Origin: an uncultured Eubacteriales bacterium
GTDB taxonomy: Bacteria > Bacillota > Clostridia > Oscillospirales > Acutalibacteraceae
Reading direction: 5' to 3'
NCBI GenBank assembly: GCA_900540235.1
Contig: UQEY01000051.1
Location: 1 to 11,191 of the forward strand
Length of the DNA: 11,191 nt
Position 1 is the stretch's first letter, and each line of letters opens with the position of its first letter. Of this stretch, positions 1 to 5,656 are shown piece by piece. The notes beneath the pieces were generated by a model. The model was not told the DNA's origin. It searched no databases and was given only the letters and a program-made list of their open reading frames with translations. Both the position numbers and the translations under genes were made by a program.

Positions 1-3
1 ATC

Positions 4-56
4 GTACAGCTCCCGCTCGCAAAATACAAAATTTATCTCACTTTCTCAACATTCTT
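4..56 (+). repeat. End of a dispersed intergenic repeat (truncated by the window edge)
   Basis: This stretch matches the reverse complement of 2133-2184. By eye about 46 of 53 aligned columns agree, with one single-base gap. It ends in CACTTTCTCAACATTC (39-54), which also resembles 2438-2453 (14 of 16). It is therefore a second, inverted copy of one end of the element between iolD and iolE. The rest of this copy would lie to the left of the window. No coding capacity is visible. Confidence 0.8.
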
Positions 57-99
57 CAGCGTGTAGAAATTTATTATTTGACTTTTTCTACACGCTGAA
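55..99. repeat. 15-bp perfect inverted repeat
   Basis: The left arm TTCAGCGTGTAGAAA (55-69) and right arm TTTCTACACGCTGAA (85-99) are exact reverse complements around a 15-nt AT-rich loop. The structure abuts the end of the dispersed repeat on one side and the spo0A terminator on the other. Neither side of the stem is followed by a clean U-tract, so it is not a textbook terminator. It could be an extra 3'-end hairpin or the remnant of a mobile element end. Confidence 0.8.
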
Positions 100-126
100 A
101 AAGGTGCCAAATAGGCACCTTTTTTT
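98..126. terminator. Bidirectional rho-independent terminator downstream of spo0A
   Basis: GGTGCC (103-108) and GGCACC (114-119) form a 6-bp GC-rich stem with a 5-nt loop. Seven T residues follow on the plus strand (120-126). Five A residues precede the stem (98-102), giving a U-tract on the minus strand. It can therefore end the spo0A transcript, whose stop codon is only about 10 nt away, and any plus-strand transcript arriving from the left. Confidence 0.88.
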
Positions 127-135
127 AATATAAAA

Positions 136-903
136 TTACATATTTACAGATAATTTGATTTTATCAGTTATCATTGCAATAAATTCGGAGTTTGTCGGCT
201 TACCTCTTTCGCACTGAATTGTGTAGCCGAAGTAGCTTGAAAGGACATCAACATCTCCCCTGTCCCAAGCAACTTCGATGGCGTGACGAATTGCCCTTTC
301 AACTCGTGACGAAGTTGTGCCGTAAGCTTTTGCAACGGTAGGATACAAAATCTTTGTTACAGAGGAGAGCATTTCATTATCCTCAATGCAAAGCTTGATT
401 GCGGTTCTGAGATAATGATAACCCTTGATATGAGCCGGAACACCGATTTGGCGCATAATGTCGGATATGATTATATCCATTTCATTTTCGCCGAATTTTG
501 CTTTAGCCGGAGTTGACAGGCTCTTGCTTTTCCATTGCGCCAAACTTGTGATACGCTTTGCCACCGAACCGGCAGAAACAGGCTTGATAAAATAATAATC
601 AGCACCCGCCTCCATAATCTGCATCTCAAGCTGTGGTGAATTGACAGAGCAAAATACCGTTACAATAGGTCGTATTTTCGGTGAGGCTGCTAAGTGTTCG
701 ATTACTTCAACGGCATCGGCATTTGGCATAAAAGTATCAATCATAATAACATCAAAATTCTGCTTATCCAAAATGTCAATAACTTTTTTACCGTCTTTGT
801 CAATAGCGACTACATCAAACCCTTGAAGCCCGAGTTCTTTTTGGCACTCGATTGAAAATGCGGATGAATTGTCTGCGATAAGTATTCTTATTTTTCTTTC
901 CAT
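136..903 (-). CDS. spo0A: Sporulation master response regulator Spo0A
   Basis: Spo0A is the phosphorelay-controlled transcription factor that starts sporulation and other stationary-phase programmes. The 255-residue length fits the family. Residues 1-120 are a CheY-like receiver with phospho-acceptor Asp56 in IDTFMP and the conserved Lys107-Pro108. Residues about 145-255 are the Spo0A-specific DNA-binding domain, with the hallmark IGVPAHIKGYHYLR and the recognition region SRVERAIRHAIEVAW, followed by KPTNSEFIAM. The DNA-binding half is near canonical. The receiver is less so: the usual ADDN acidic pocket reads ADN (residues 10-12), and Cys85 sits where Bacillus subtilis has Thr86. The ATG is preceded by AAAAAGGGAG at a suitable distance. 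It is separated from iolE by 292 nt and has its own candidate promoters, so it is probably monocistronic. The usual clostridial upstream neighbour spoIVB is absent. Confidence 0.96.
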   Translation of the reverse strand: MERKIRILIADNSSAFSIECQKELGLQGFDVVAIDKDGKKVIDILDKQNFDVIMIDTFMPNADAVEVIEHLAASPKIRPIVTVFCSVNSPQLEMQIMEAGADYYFIKPVSAGSVAKRITSLAQWKSKSLSTPAKAKFGENEMDIIISDIMRQIGVPAHIKGYHYLRTAIKLCIEDNEMLSSVTKILYPTVAKAYGTTSSRVERAIRHAIEVAWDRGDVDVLSSYFGYTIQCERGKPTNSEFIAMITDKIKLSVNM

Positions 904-934
904 TAATAAAACTCCCTTTTTTTATTTCTTCTAC

Positions 935-963
935 ATTTTACCATAAAGAAATACAAAAGGCAA
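935..963 (-). promoter_or_regulatory. Candidate sigma-A promoter P1 for spo0A
   Basis: On the minus strand TTGCCT (958-963) is followed after 17 nt by TAAAAT (935-940). This gives 4/6 and 5/6 matches to the sigma-A consensus at ideal spacing. It lies just upstream of the spo0A ribosome binding site and would give a leader of roughly 25 nt. Confidence 0.5.
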
Positions 964-1051
964 TATTTATTCACATTATTTTGTGATTATTTTTCACATT
1001 TTTATCGCATATATAGACTTTTTTCTAGCTTTTTCGTCTTTTTTAGATATC

Positions 1052-1081
1052 ATTATACAATATTTTATAAGTTTTTAACAA
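1052..1081 (-). promoter_or_regulatory. Candidate sigma-A promoter P2 for spo0A
   Basis: On the minus strand TTGTTA (1076-1081) is followed after 18 nt by a perfect TATAAT (1052-1057), about 150 nt upstream of the spo0A start. Two spaced promoters would fit the two-promoter spo0A pattern known in Bacillus. I could not identify a convincing sigma-H site or an exact Spo0A box (TGTCGAA) here. Confidence 0.45.
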
Positions 1082-1117
1082 ATATTCAACATATTTTAGA
1101 CTTAGATGTTAGAATAT
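1082..1117. repeat. Imperfect inverted repeat between iolE and spo0A
   Basis: ATATTCAACAT (1082-1092) pairs with ATGTTAGAATAT (1106-1117), forming 11 base pairs with one bulged base and a 13-nt loop. It lies about 80-115 nt downstream of the iolE stop and just upstream of candidate promoter P2 of spo0A. It is AT-rich and has no strong U-tract, so it could be a weak terminator or an operator. The rest of the 904-1195 spacer is AT-rich, and apart from the promoters I see nothing firm in it. Confidence 0.35.
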
Positions 1118-1195
1118 CTCAAATCTGAAATAAGCATTACGCCGTTTTCAATTCCCCGAAAATAAAATCTACTTCTTTTGTTATTTTATTTGATA

Positions 1196-2095
1196 TTATA
1201 AACCTGTATTCTCTGCAATGTACTTTCTTGCTTTTACAGCGTATTCAAACGGGTTAGCCTTGGCAGGGTCTTGCTCTGCTTCAACTACTACCCAGCCCTC
1301 ATAATCGTTATCGGCAAGAATGTCAAAAATAGGTTTGAAATCAACATCGCCGTCACCAGGAACTGTGAACACACCTGCTCTTACTGCGTCAAGGAATGAC
1401 ATATGATTTGGCACAACCTGATTGTTATAAACATCCATTCTTACATCTTTAAGATGAACATGCTTAACACGGTTGATATACTTTTTAAGCACAGGAACAG
1501 GGTCGATACCCGCAAAAGTAAGATGACCCGAATCGAAAAGAAGATAAACAAGGTCAGGGTCGGTCATATCCATAAGTTTGTCAATTTCTTCAACAGTTTG
1601 AACACCGGTACCCATATGGTGATGAACGGTAAAGTACATACCCTTTGACTTTGCGTATGCGCCCATTTCGTTAAAACCTTTTGTTACAATTTCCCACTGC
1701 TCGTCAGTATAATACGGCTTTTCATCAAGAATTGATTTATCAAGGCAACCTTGAATAGAATTGCCCTGCTCGGAAGCACCGATAACCTTGGCGCCGAGCT
1801 TATGAAGCATATCGCAATGAGCCTTAAATGCTTCAATAGTTTCTTCATACGGCTTTGATGTTAAATATGATGAGAACCAAGCGTTGCAAATTTGCAAACC
1901 ACGGATATCAAGATATTTTTTAAGCACATCAGGGTCTTTTGGATATTTGTTACCGATTTCAGAACCCTTAAAGCCTGCAAGTGCCATTTCACTTATGCAC
2001 TGCTCAAATGTATTTTCAGCGCCCAAATCAGGCATATCATCATTAGTCCAGCCGATTGGAGCAATAGCAAGTTTTACTTTATCAGGATTAAGCAT
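1196..2095 (-). CDS. iolE: Myo-inosose-2 dehydratase IolE
   Basis: IolE dehydrates scyllo-inosose (2-keto-myo-inositol) to 3D-(3,5/4)-trihydroxycyclohexane-1,2-dione, the second step of inositol breakdown, in the cytoplasm. The 299-residue protein is a single TIM barrel of the xylose-isomerase/AP-endonuclease-2 fold. Visible family features are IAPIGWTNDD near the N-terminus, a glutamate in GSEIGNKYP (about 46), the HHH cluster at 158-160, the metal-binding segment FDSGHLTFAG (Asp188, His191), VKHVHLKDVR (about 210-219) and the C-terminal VVVEAEQDP. The start is supported by GAAAGG upstream of the ATG. It lies downstream of iolD on the same strand but is separated by about 360 nt of repeat-like sequence. 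It may be read through from iolG-iolD or have its own promoter, and I found no convincing promoter for it. Confidence 0.95.
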   Translation of the reverse strand: MLNPDKVKLAIAPIGWTNDDMPDLGAENTFEQCISEMALAGFKGSEIGNKYPKDPDVLKKYLDIRGLQICNAWFSSYLTSKPYEETIEAFKAHCDMLHKLGAKVIGASEQGNSIQGCLDKSILDEKPYYTDEQWEIVTKGFNEMGAYAKSKGMYFTVHHHMGTGVQTVEEIDKLMDMTDPDLVYLLFDSGHLTFAGIDPVPVLKKYINRVKHVHLKDVRMDVYNNQVVPNHMSFLDAVRAGVFTVPGDGDVDFKPIFDILADNDYEGWVVVEAEQDPAKANPFEYAVKARKYIAENTGL

Positions 2096-2202
2096 TATAT
2101 TTTTACCTTTCAGTTTAATAAATTAGTACAATAGGAATGTCGAGAAAGCGAGATAAATTTTGTTTTTTGAGAGGGGTGCTGTACATTAATCTCACTCACT
2201 AC

Positions 2203-2225
2203 GAAACAGTTCCCCGAACTGTTTC
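2203..2225. repeat. Perfect 10-bp stem-loop
   Basis: GAAACAGTTC (2203-2212) and GAACTGTTTC (2216-2225) are exact inverted copies around a CCC loop. No U-tract follows on either strand. It is the strongest hairpin inside the iolD-iolE spacer and would form in a read-through iolDE transcript. Confidence 0.85.
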
Positions 2226-2227
2226 TC

Positions 2228-2299
2228 CCAAATTTGTTGCTCCTTAAAGTCGCCAAATTTGGAGTCTCGTGTCTCTTGTGCTTTTGCACAATTCACTCC
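2228..2299. repeat. Cluster of nested inverted repeats
   Basis: CCAAATTTG (2228-2236) pairs with CAAATTTGG (2254-2262). GGAGT (2261-2265) pairs with ACTCC (2295-2299) around an inner TTGTGC-TTTT-GCACAA hairpin (2276-2291). All arms are exact. Overlap at 2261-2262 means the first and second stems partly compete, giving alternative folds. Confidence 0.7.
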
Positions 2300-2372
2300 C
2301 CCGAGCAAAAGGCAAAAGCGAGGGCTCAATGCCCTTGACATTTTTAAAAATCTAACCGTCAGAATTTACTAT

Positions 2373-2392
2373 GGCAGGAGCAAGCCCCTGCC
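2373..2392. repeat. GGCAGG/CCTGCC stem-loop followed by CCTAC
   Basis: GGCAGG (2373-2378) and CCTGCC (2387-2392) form a 6-bp GC-rich stem with an 8-nt loop, followed by CTACG. The GC-rich hairpin ending in CCCTAC resembles the one at 5584-5608, which ends in CCCCTAC, so the two may belong to a related repeat class. Confidence 0.6.
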
Positions 2393-2455
2393 CTACGAAT
2401 AACCGCACTAAGATTTATAACCCCGGCGTGGTTTAGCCGCTTTATCAACATTCTT

Positions 2456-4309
2456 TTAATAATCAAATGTTTGTTTAATGTGTGCTTGCATATCTTCGTA
2501 TGCTTTGGCAACAGTTTCGCTCTTAGATACTTCGGCAACGCCGACTCTCCACCAAGATTCAAAACCCGGAGTCATAGTTTTCGGCAATACTTTAATATCA
2601 AAAAGGCATGAAACGGTTTGCTTTTTAGCGTCGGCAAGAGCAGCACGAAGTTCGTCAGAAGTATGAATTGTATACGCTTTTGCGCCATAACCCTCGGCTA
2701 TCTTTGCAAAATCAATATCAATTTCATCACCGTCGAGCATACCGGTCTTAGGGTTTCTCGCTCTGAAAACAGTACCGAATGTATCGGTACCCTGATTGTT
2801 TTGAAGATTTTCAATACAACCCCAACCCATATTATCAAAAAGACAAACATTAATTTTCAAATTTTCCTGAAGCGCAGTGTAAAGCTCACTGTGGCCCATA
2901 ATAAATGAACCGTCACCGCAGAAAGTGTATACTTCGCTTTCAGGCTTAGCAAGCTTAGCACCGAGAGCGCCGTTAACTTCATAACCCATATTTGAAAAAC
3001 CGTATTCCATATGGTATGTGCCACGGTCTTTCGGTCTAAACAAACGCTGCATATCACCCGGAAGCGAACCCGCAGAGCCGAGAGCGATAGCGTCATCATC
3101 CATAAATTCATTAATTATACCAAGTGCAAGAGTTTGGTTAAGACCACCTTCAAGCTCGGTTGAATAATATTTATCAACAATAGCGTCCCATTCAGCCTTG
3201 GCTTCTTTAATTTCGTCTTTATATTCGCTCTTATATCCGTCGCAGGAAGCAATAAGAGCAGTGACAGCTTCCTTAGCGTCGGCAATAATAGCTTCTGCAT
3301 CCATTTTATATGCGTCAAACGGACAAACATTAATGCCGAGAACTTTCCTATCCTCTTTAAAGAGCCACTTTGACGAAGTGGTGAAATCGGAAAAACGAGT
3401 ACCGACACCGATAACGAGGTCAGCATCCCTGCCGATAACATTTGCGGCTTTACCGCCTGTTACACCGATACCGCCTACATTGAGCGGATTTTTCCAATCA
3501 ATAATACCCTTACCTGCCTGAGTTTCGGCAATAGGAATATTATACTTTGTTGCAAATTCGAGAAGTTCGTTTTCAGCACCGCTGTACCTTACACCGCCGC
3601 CGCATACGATAATCGGCTTCTTAGCATTTTTAATAAGAGCAGTTGCACGCTCAAGCTGAGAAGCACTGATAGGTCTGCGGTCAAGATGCCAAACACGCTT
3701 TTGAAGGAAATGCTCAGGATAATCATAAGCCTCACCCTCAACATCCTGCGGCATAGCAAGGCAAACCGCACCTGTATCCGCAGGGTCGGTAAGCACACGC
3801 ATAGCGTTAAGGCAAGCAGTCATAAGCTGCTCAGGGCGAAGAATACGGTCAAAATAGTGGCAAACGCCCTTGAATGCATCCGTAACGGTTCTGCCGTAAT
3901 TGTCAAAAAATTCTGCCTGTTGCAAAACAGGGTCAGGTTGACGGCAAGCGAAAGTATCGCCCGGCAAAACGAGAAGCGGAATTCTGTTAGCAGTGGCACA
4001 GCCGCATGCGGTTACCATATTTGTAGCGCCCGGGCCAATAGAAGAAACGCAAGGAATAATTGCCTTTCTGTCCATCTGCTTTGCGTATGCAACAGCGGCA
4101 AGAGCCATATTTTGCTCATTTTTGCCCTGATAAAATTTAAGATTATGACCGCCCTGCTCCAAAGCCTGACCTACGCCGACAACGCAGCCATGGCCGAAGA
4201 TACCGAACATACCGCTTACAAACTTTGTTTCAACGCCGTCACATTCGATATACTGATTGTCAAGGAACTTAACAAGTGCCTGTGACATAGTAAGTCTTGT
4301 TCTTTTCAT
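2456..4309 (-). CDS. iolD: 3D-(3,5/4)-trihydroxycyclohexane-1,2-dione hydrolase IolD
   Basis: IolD is a thiamine-diphosphate-dependent C-C hydrolase that opens the inositol-derived ring to 5-deoxy-glucuronate, the third step of the pathway. The 617 residues show the three-domain layout of the acetolactate synthase/pyruvate decarboxylase superfamily. The N-terminal pyrimidine-binding domain has the activating Glu65 in GKNEQNM, the central domain (about 200-350) has KPIIVCGGGV, and the C-terminal domain carries the metal/diphosphate motif beginning GDGS near residue 463 and ending at LFDN. The N-terminus RLTMSQALVKFLDNQYI fits IolD. The length is slightly under the roughly 637 residues of the Bacillus enzyme. 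Only 3 nt separate it from the iolG stop, and its GAGG ribosome binding site lies in the iolG end, so the two are co-transcribed and probably translationally coupled. The stop codon sits 2 nt from the repeat element. Confidence 0.95.
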   Translation of the reverse strand: MKRTRLTMSQALVKFLDNQYIECDGVETKFVSGMFGIFGHGCVVGVGQALEQGGHNLKFYQGKNEQNMALAAVAYAKQMDRKAIIPCVSSIGPGATNMVTACGCATANRIPLLVLPGDTFACRQPDPVLQQAEFFDNYGRTVTDAFKGVCHYFDRILRPEQLMTACLNAMRVLTDPADTGAVCLAMPQDVEGEAYDYPEHFLQKRVWHLDRRPISASQLERATALIKNAKKPIIVCGGGVRYSGAENELLEFATKYNIPIAETQAGKGIIDWKNPLNVGGIGVTGGKAANVIGRDADLVIGVGTRFSDFTTSSKWLFKEDRKVLGINVCPFDAYKMDAEAIIADAKEAVTALIASCDGYKSEYKDEIKEAKAEWDAIVDKYYSTELEGGLNQTLALGIINEFMDDDAIALGSAGSLPGDMQRLFRPKDRGTYHMEYGFSNMGYEVNGALGAKLAKPESEVYTFCGDGSFIMGHSELYTALQENLKINVCLFDNMGWGCIENLQNNQGTDTFGTVFRARNPKTGMLDGDEIDIDFAKIAEGYGAKAYTIHTSDELRAALADAKKQTVSCLFDIKVLPKTMTPGFESWWRVGVAEVSKSETVAKAYEDMQAHIKQTFDY

Positions 4310-4312
4310 AAA

Positions 4313-5326
4313 TTATGCCTCAATTTCAGAAAGTTTTACGGGTCTGTGCTCAGCAACCGAAAGCTTAGCTGCAAGACCTAAACGAAGCGCTTCAAGACCG
4401 TCATAAACAGTGGTCTTAGTCGGCTTATCGTTAATTACGCAGTCAATGAACTCTGTCATTTCGTCAGTAAAGGACTGCATATACCTTTCAAGGAAGAAAT
4501 AAAGCGGTTTGTCTGTAACTTTGCCGCTGTCATCAATAAATGAAACATTGGTAGGAGTATCGTTAGCCGCACTTGCCTGACCGTTACTGCCGAATACTTC
4601 AAGCCTTTGGTCGTAACCGTAAGCAGCTTTACGGCAGTTATCAATAACACCGATTGCGCCGCTCTTAAACTTGAGTGCAACAAGAGCTGTATCAACATCG
4701 CCTGCTTCACCGATTGCAGGGTCAACCGTAACTGCGGCATTGGCATAAACTTCTTCAACTTCACCGCCGATAAAACGAGCCATATCAAAATCATGAACTG
4801 TCATATCAAGGAAAATACCGCCGGAAACTTTAACATAAGAAATCGGAGGCGGCTCAGGGTCACGGGAAGTTATTTTGATTGTTTGAAGCTTACCGATTTT
4901 GCCCTTATTTTCAAGATTTTTAATCTCTGCAAAGTTGTGGTCATAACGACGGTTAAAGCCGATTTGAAGCTTAACCCCTGCCTTATCAACAGCGTCGATA
5001 ACCTTTTTAATCTTTGCAACCGTTAAATCAACAGGCTTTTCACAGAAAATATGCTTGCCTGCATTTGCAGCTTCAACTGCGATATCTGCGTGAGTATCGG
5101 TTGAAGAACAGATGAGAACAGCCTTGATTTCAGGGTTGTTTAAAATTTCGTGATAATCTTCATAATAATTAGGAATACCAAGTTCTTCTGCAACCTTCTT
5201 TGCGCCCTCAACATAAATGTCGGAAATGGCAACAATTTCAGCCTGAGGAATGTGGTATGTAATTGATTTTGCGTGTACCTGACCGATGCGGCCTGCACCG
5301 ATGATACCGACTTTAAGTTTTTCCAT
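4313..5326 (-). CDS. iolG: Inositol 2-dehydrogenase IolG
   Basis: IolG oxidises myo-inositol to scyllo-inosose with NAD+, the entry step of inositol catabolism, in the cytoplasm. The 337-residue protein is a Gfo/Idh/MocA oxidoreductase. It has a Rossmann motif GIIGAGRIG (7-15), the CEKPVDL motif with catalytic Lys97, and LDMTVHDFDMARF with Asp174 and His178 where the Bacillus enzyme has Asp172 and His176. The C-terminal part is the usual dimerisation/substrate sheet domain. The ATG is preceded by AAAGAGG. It is the first gene of the minus-strand cluster, with a candidate sigma-A promoter about 50-80 nt upstream. A related scyllo-inositol or sugar dehydrogenase is possible from family membership alone, but the immediate iolD neighbour strongly favours inositol dehydrogenase. 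Confidence 0.93.
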   Translation of the reverse strand: MEKLKVGIIGAGRIGQVHAKSITYHIPQAEIVAISDIYVEGAKKVAEELGIPNYYEDYHEILNNPEIKAVLICSSTDTHADIAVEAANAGKHIFCEKPVDLTVAKIKKVIDAVDKAGVKLQIGFNRRYDHNFAEIKNLENKGKIGKLQTIKITSRDPEPPPISYVKVSGGIFLDMTVHDFDMARFIGGEVEEVYANAAVTVDPAIGEAGDVDTALVALKFKSGAIGVIDNCRKAAYGYDQRLEVFGSNGQASAANDTPTNVSFIDDSGKVTDKPLYFFLERYMQSFTDEMTEFIDCVINDKPTKTTVYDGLEALRLGLAAKLSVAEHRPVKLSEIEA

Positions 5327-5377
5327 TAATTTTACCTCTTTGCCTAAATTTTTGGAGTTTTTGCTCCGTTAATAGTA

Positions 5378-5406
5378 AATATATCATAAACTTTTGTATA
5401 ATTCAA
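5378..5406 (-). promoter_or_regulatory. Candidate sigma-A promoter for iolG-iolD(-iolE)
   Basis: On the minus strand TTGAAT (5401-5406) is followed after 17 nt by TATATT (5378-5383). This gives 4/6 and 5/6 matches to consensus at ideal spacing. The -35 lies inside AAGTGTTGAA (minus strand, 5402-5411), the same 10-mer that contains the -35 of the opposing promoter. The leader contains a short GGAG/CTCC hairpin (5354-5367). Confidence 0.6.
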
Positions 5407-5489
5407 CACTTATTGTATAACAAATGTGTAGTTTTTTTATTAATTATGTTTAAACTGTATAATCATTAAAAATGCGCTAAAGTGTTGAA
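5402..5489. promoter_or_regulatory. Inverted 10-bp repeat overlapping both divergent -35 elements (candidate operators)
   Basis: TTCAACACTT (5402-5411) and AAGTGTTGAA (5480-5489) are perfect inverted copies separated by 68 nt. Each overlaps the -35 hexamer of one of the two divergent promoters at an equivalent position. GTTTAAAC (5448-5455), a perfect palindrome, lies near the centre. Paired sites placed symmetrically over both -35 regions could serve one regulator controlling both operons. No regulator gene is in the window, so its identity cannot be inferred. Confidence 0.45.
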
Positions 5490-5513
5490 ATTGGTAAAAA
5501 ATATATGTATAAT
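5485..5513 (+). promoter_or_regulatory. Strong sigma-A promoter for the plus-strand operon
   Basis: TTGAAA (5485-5490), a 17-nt spacer and a perfect TATAAT (5508-5513) make the best promoter in the window. Transcription would begin near 5520, giving a leader of about 137 nt before the TTG start at 5657. That leader holds two GC-rich hairpins. Confidence 0.75.
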
Positions 5514-5527
5514 GAATATATTATATA

Positions 5528-5562
5528 AATATTAAGGCAACCGCAGGTCGCCGCCTGATATT
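5528..5562. repeat. Stem-loop in the leader of the plus-strand operon
   Basis: AATAT (5528-5532) pairs with ATATT (5558-5562), AGGC (5535-5538) with GCCT (5553-5556), and ACC (5540-5542) with GGT (5546-5548). The result is an interrupted 35-nt hairpin just after the predicted transcription start. It has no U-tract and does not resemble any riboswitch I know. Confidence 0.45.
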
Positions 5563-5583
5563 GTTCTTGTTTTAAATGATAAC

Positions 5584-5608
5584 GGGTCGTCGGGGACGCC
5601 GACCCCTA
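5584..5608. repeat. GC-rich stem-loop GGGTCG/CGACCC in the operon leader
   Basis: GGGTCGTCG (5584-5592) pairs with CGCCGACCC (5597-5605) over 9 positions with one mismatch and a GGGA loop, followed by CTA. It is far more GC-rich than the surrounding leader, which suggests an inserted dispersed repeat rather than ancestral leader sequence. It lies about 35 nt upstream of the ribosome binding site. Confidence 0.7.
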
Positions 5609-5656
5609 CAAAGCTCTTAGCAAGAATTATCAATCAAAATCAAAGGAGTAATAAAA

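Larger units (their letters stand above)
2133..2455. mobile_element. MITE-like hairpin-rich element between iolD and iolE
   Basis: The gap between iolD and iolE is bounded by imperfect inverted ends. GAATGTCGAGAAAGCG (2135-2150) and CGCTTTATCAACATTC (2438-2453) match at 14 of 16 positions when one is reverse-complemented. The first 52 nt recur inverted at the left edge of the window. The interior carries several stem-loops: a perfect 10-bp stem at 2203-2225, a 9-bp stem at 2228-2262, a nested stem-loop at 2261-2299, AGGGC/GCCCT at 2321-2335, and GGCAGG/CCTGCC at 2373-2392. No transposase or substantial reading frame is present. I see no clear target-site duplication. It could be a non-autonomous element or a mosaic of several intergenic repeats. 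Confidence 0.55.

Noticed and set aside
971..998. TCACA/TGTGA half-sites upstream of spo0A that resemble a CRP/FNR-type palindrome
   Set aside because: The arms are only 5 bp in AT-rich DNA, the spacing is short, and a third TCACA nearby suggests chance. No regulator in the window supports it.
1160..1191. AAATAAAAT/ATTTTATTT inverted repeat just after iolE as a terminator
   Set aside because: The stem has no G-C pairs and a 14-nt loop, so it would be too unstable to end transcription reliably.
2135..2150. AATGTCGAGAAAG as a possible Spo0A box (TGTCGAA)
   Set aside because: It matches 6 of 7 positions only and lies within the dispersed repeat, whose other copy reads TGTTGAG, so it is better explained as part of the repeat end.
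2359..2562. Short minus-strand reading frame overlapping the iolD end and the repeat element
   Set aside because: It runs through the hairpin-rich repeat and the end of iolD in another frame, with no ribosome binding site and no recognisable protein family.
5395..5512. Four TGTATAA copies in the divergent region as a regulator's direct repeats
   Set aside because: The spacing is irregular (18, 42, 50), and the motif is what -10-like AT-rich DNA gives by chance; one copy is part of the real -10 region.
5520..5656. Known riboswitch in the operon leader
   Set aside because: The two hairpins do not show the conserved core of any riboswitch class I recognise, and the GC-rich one looks like a dispersed repeat.
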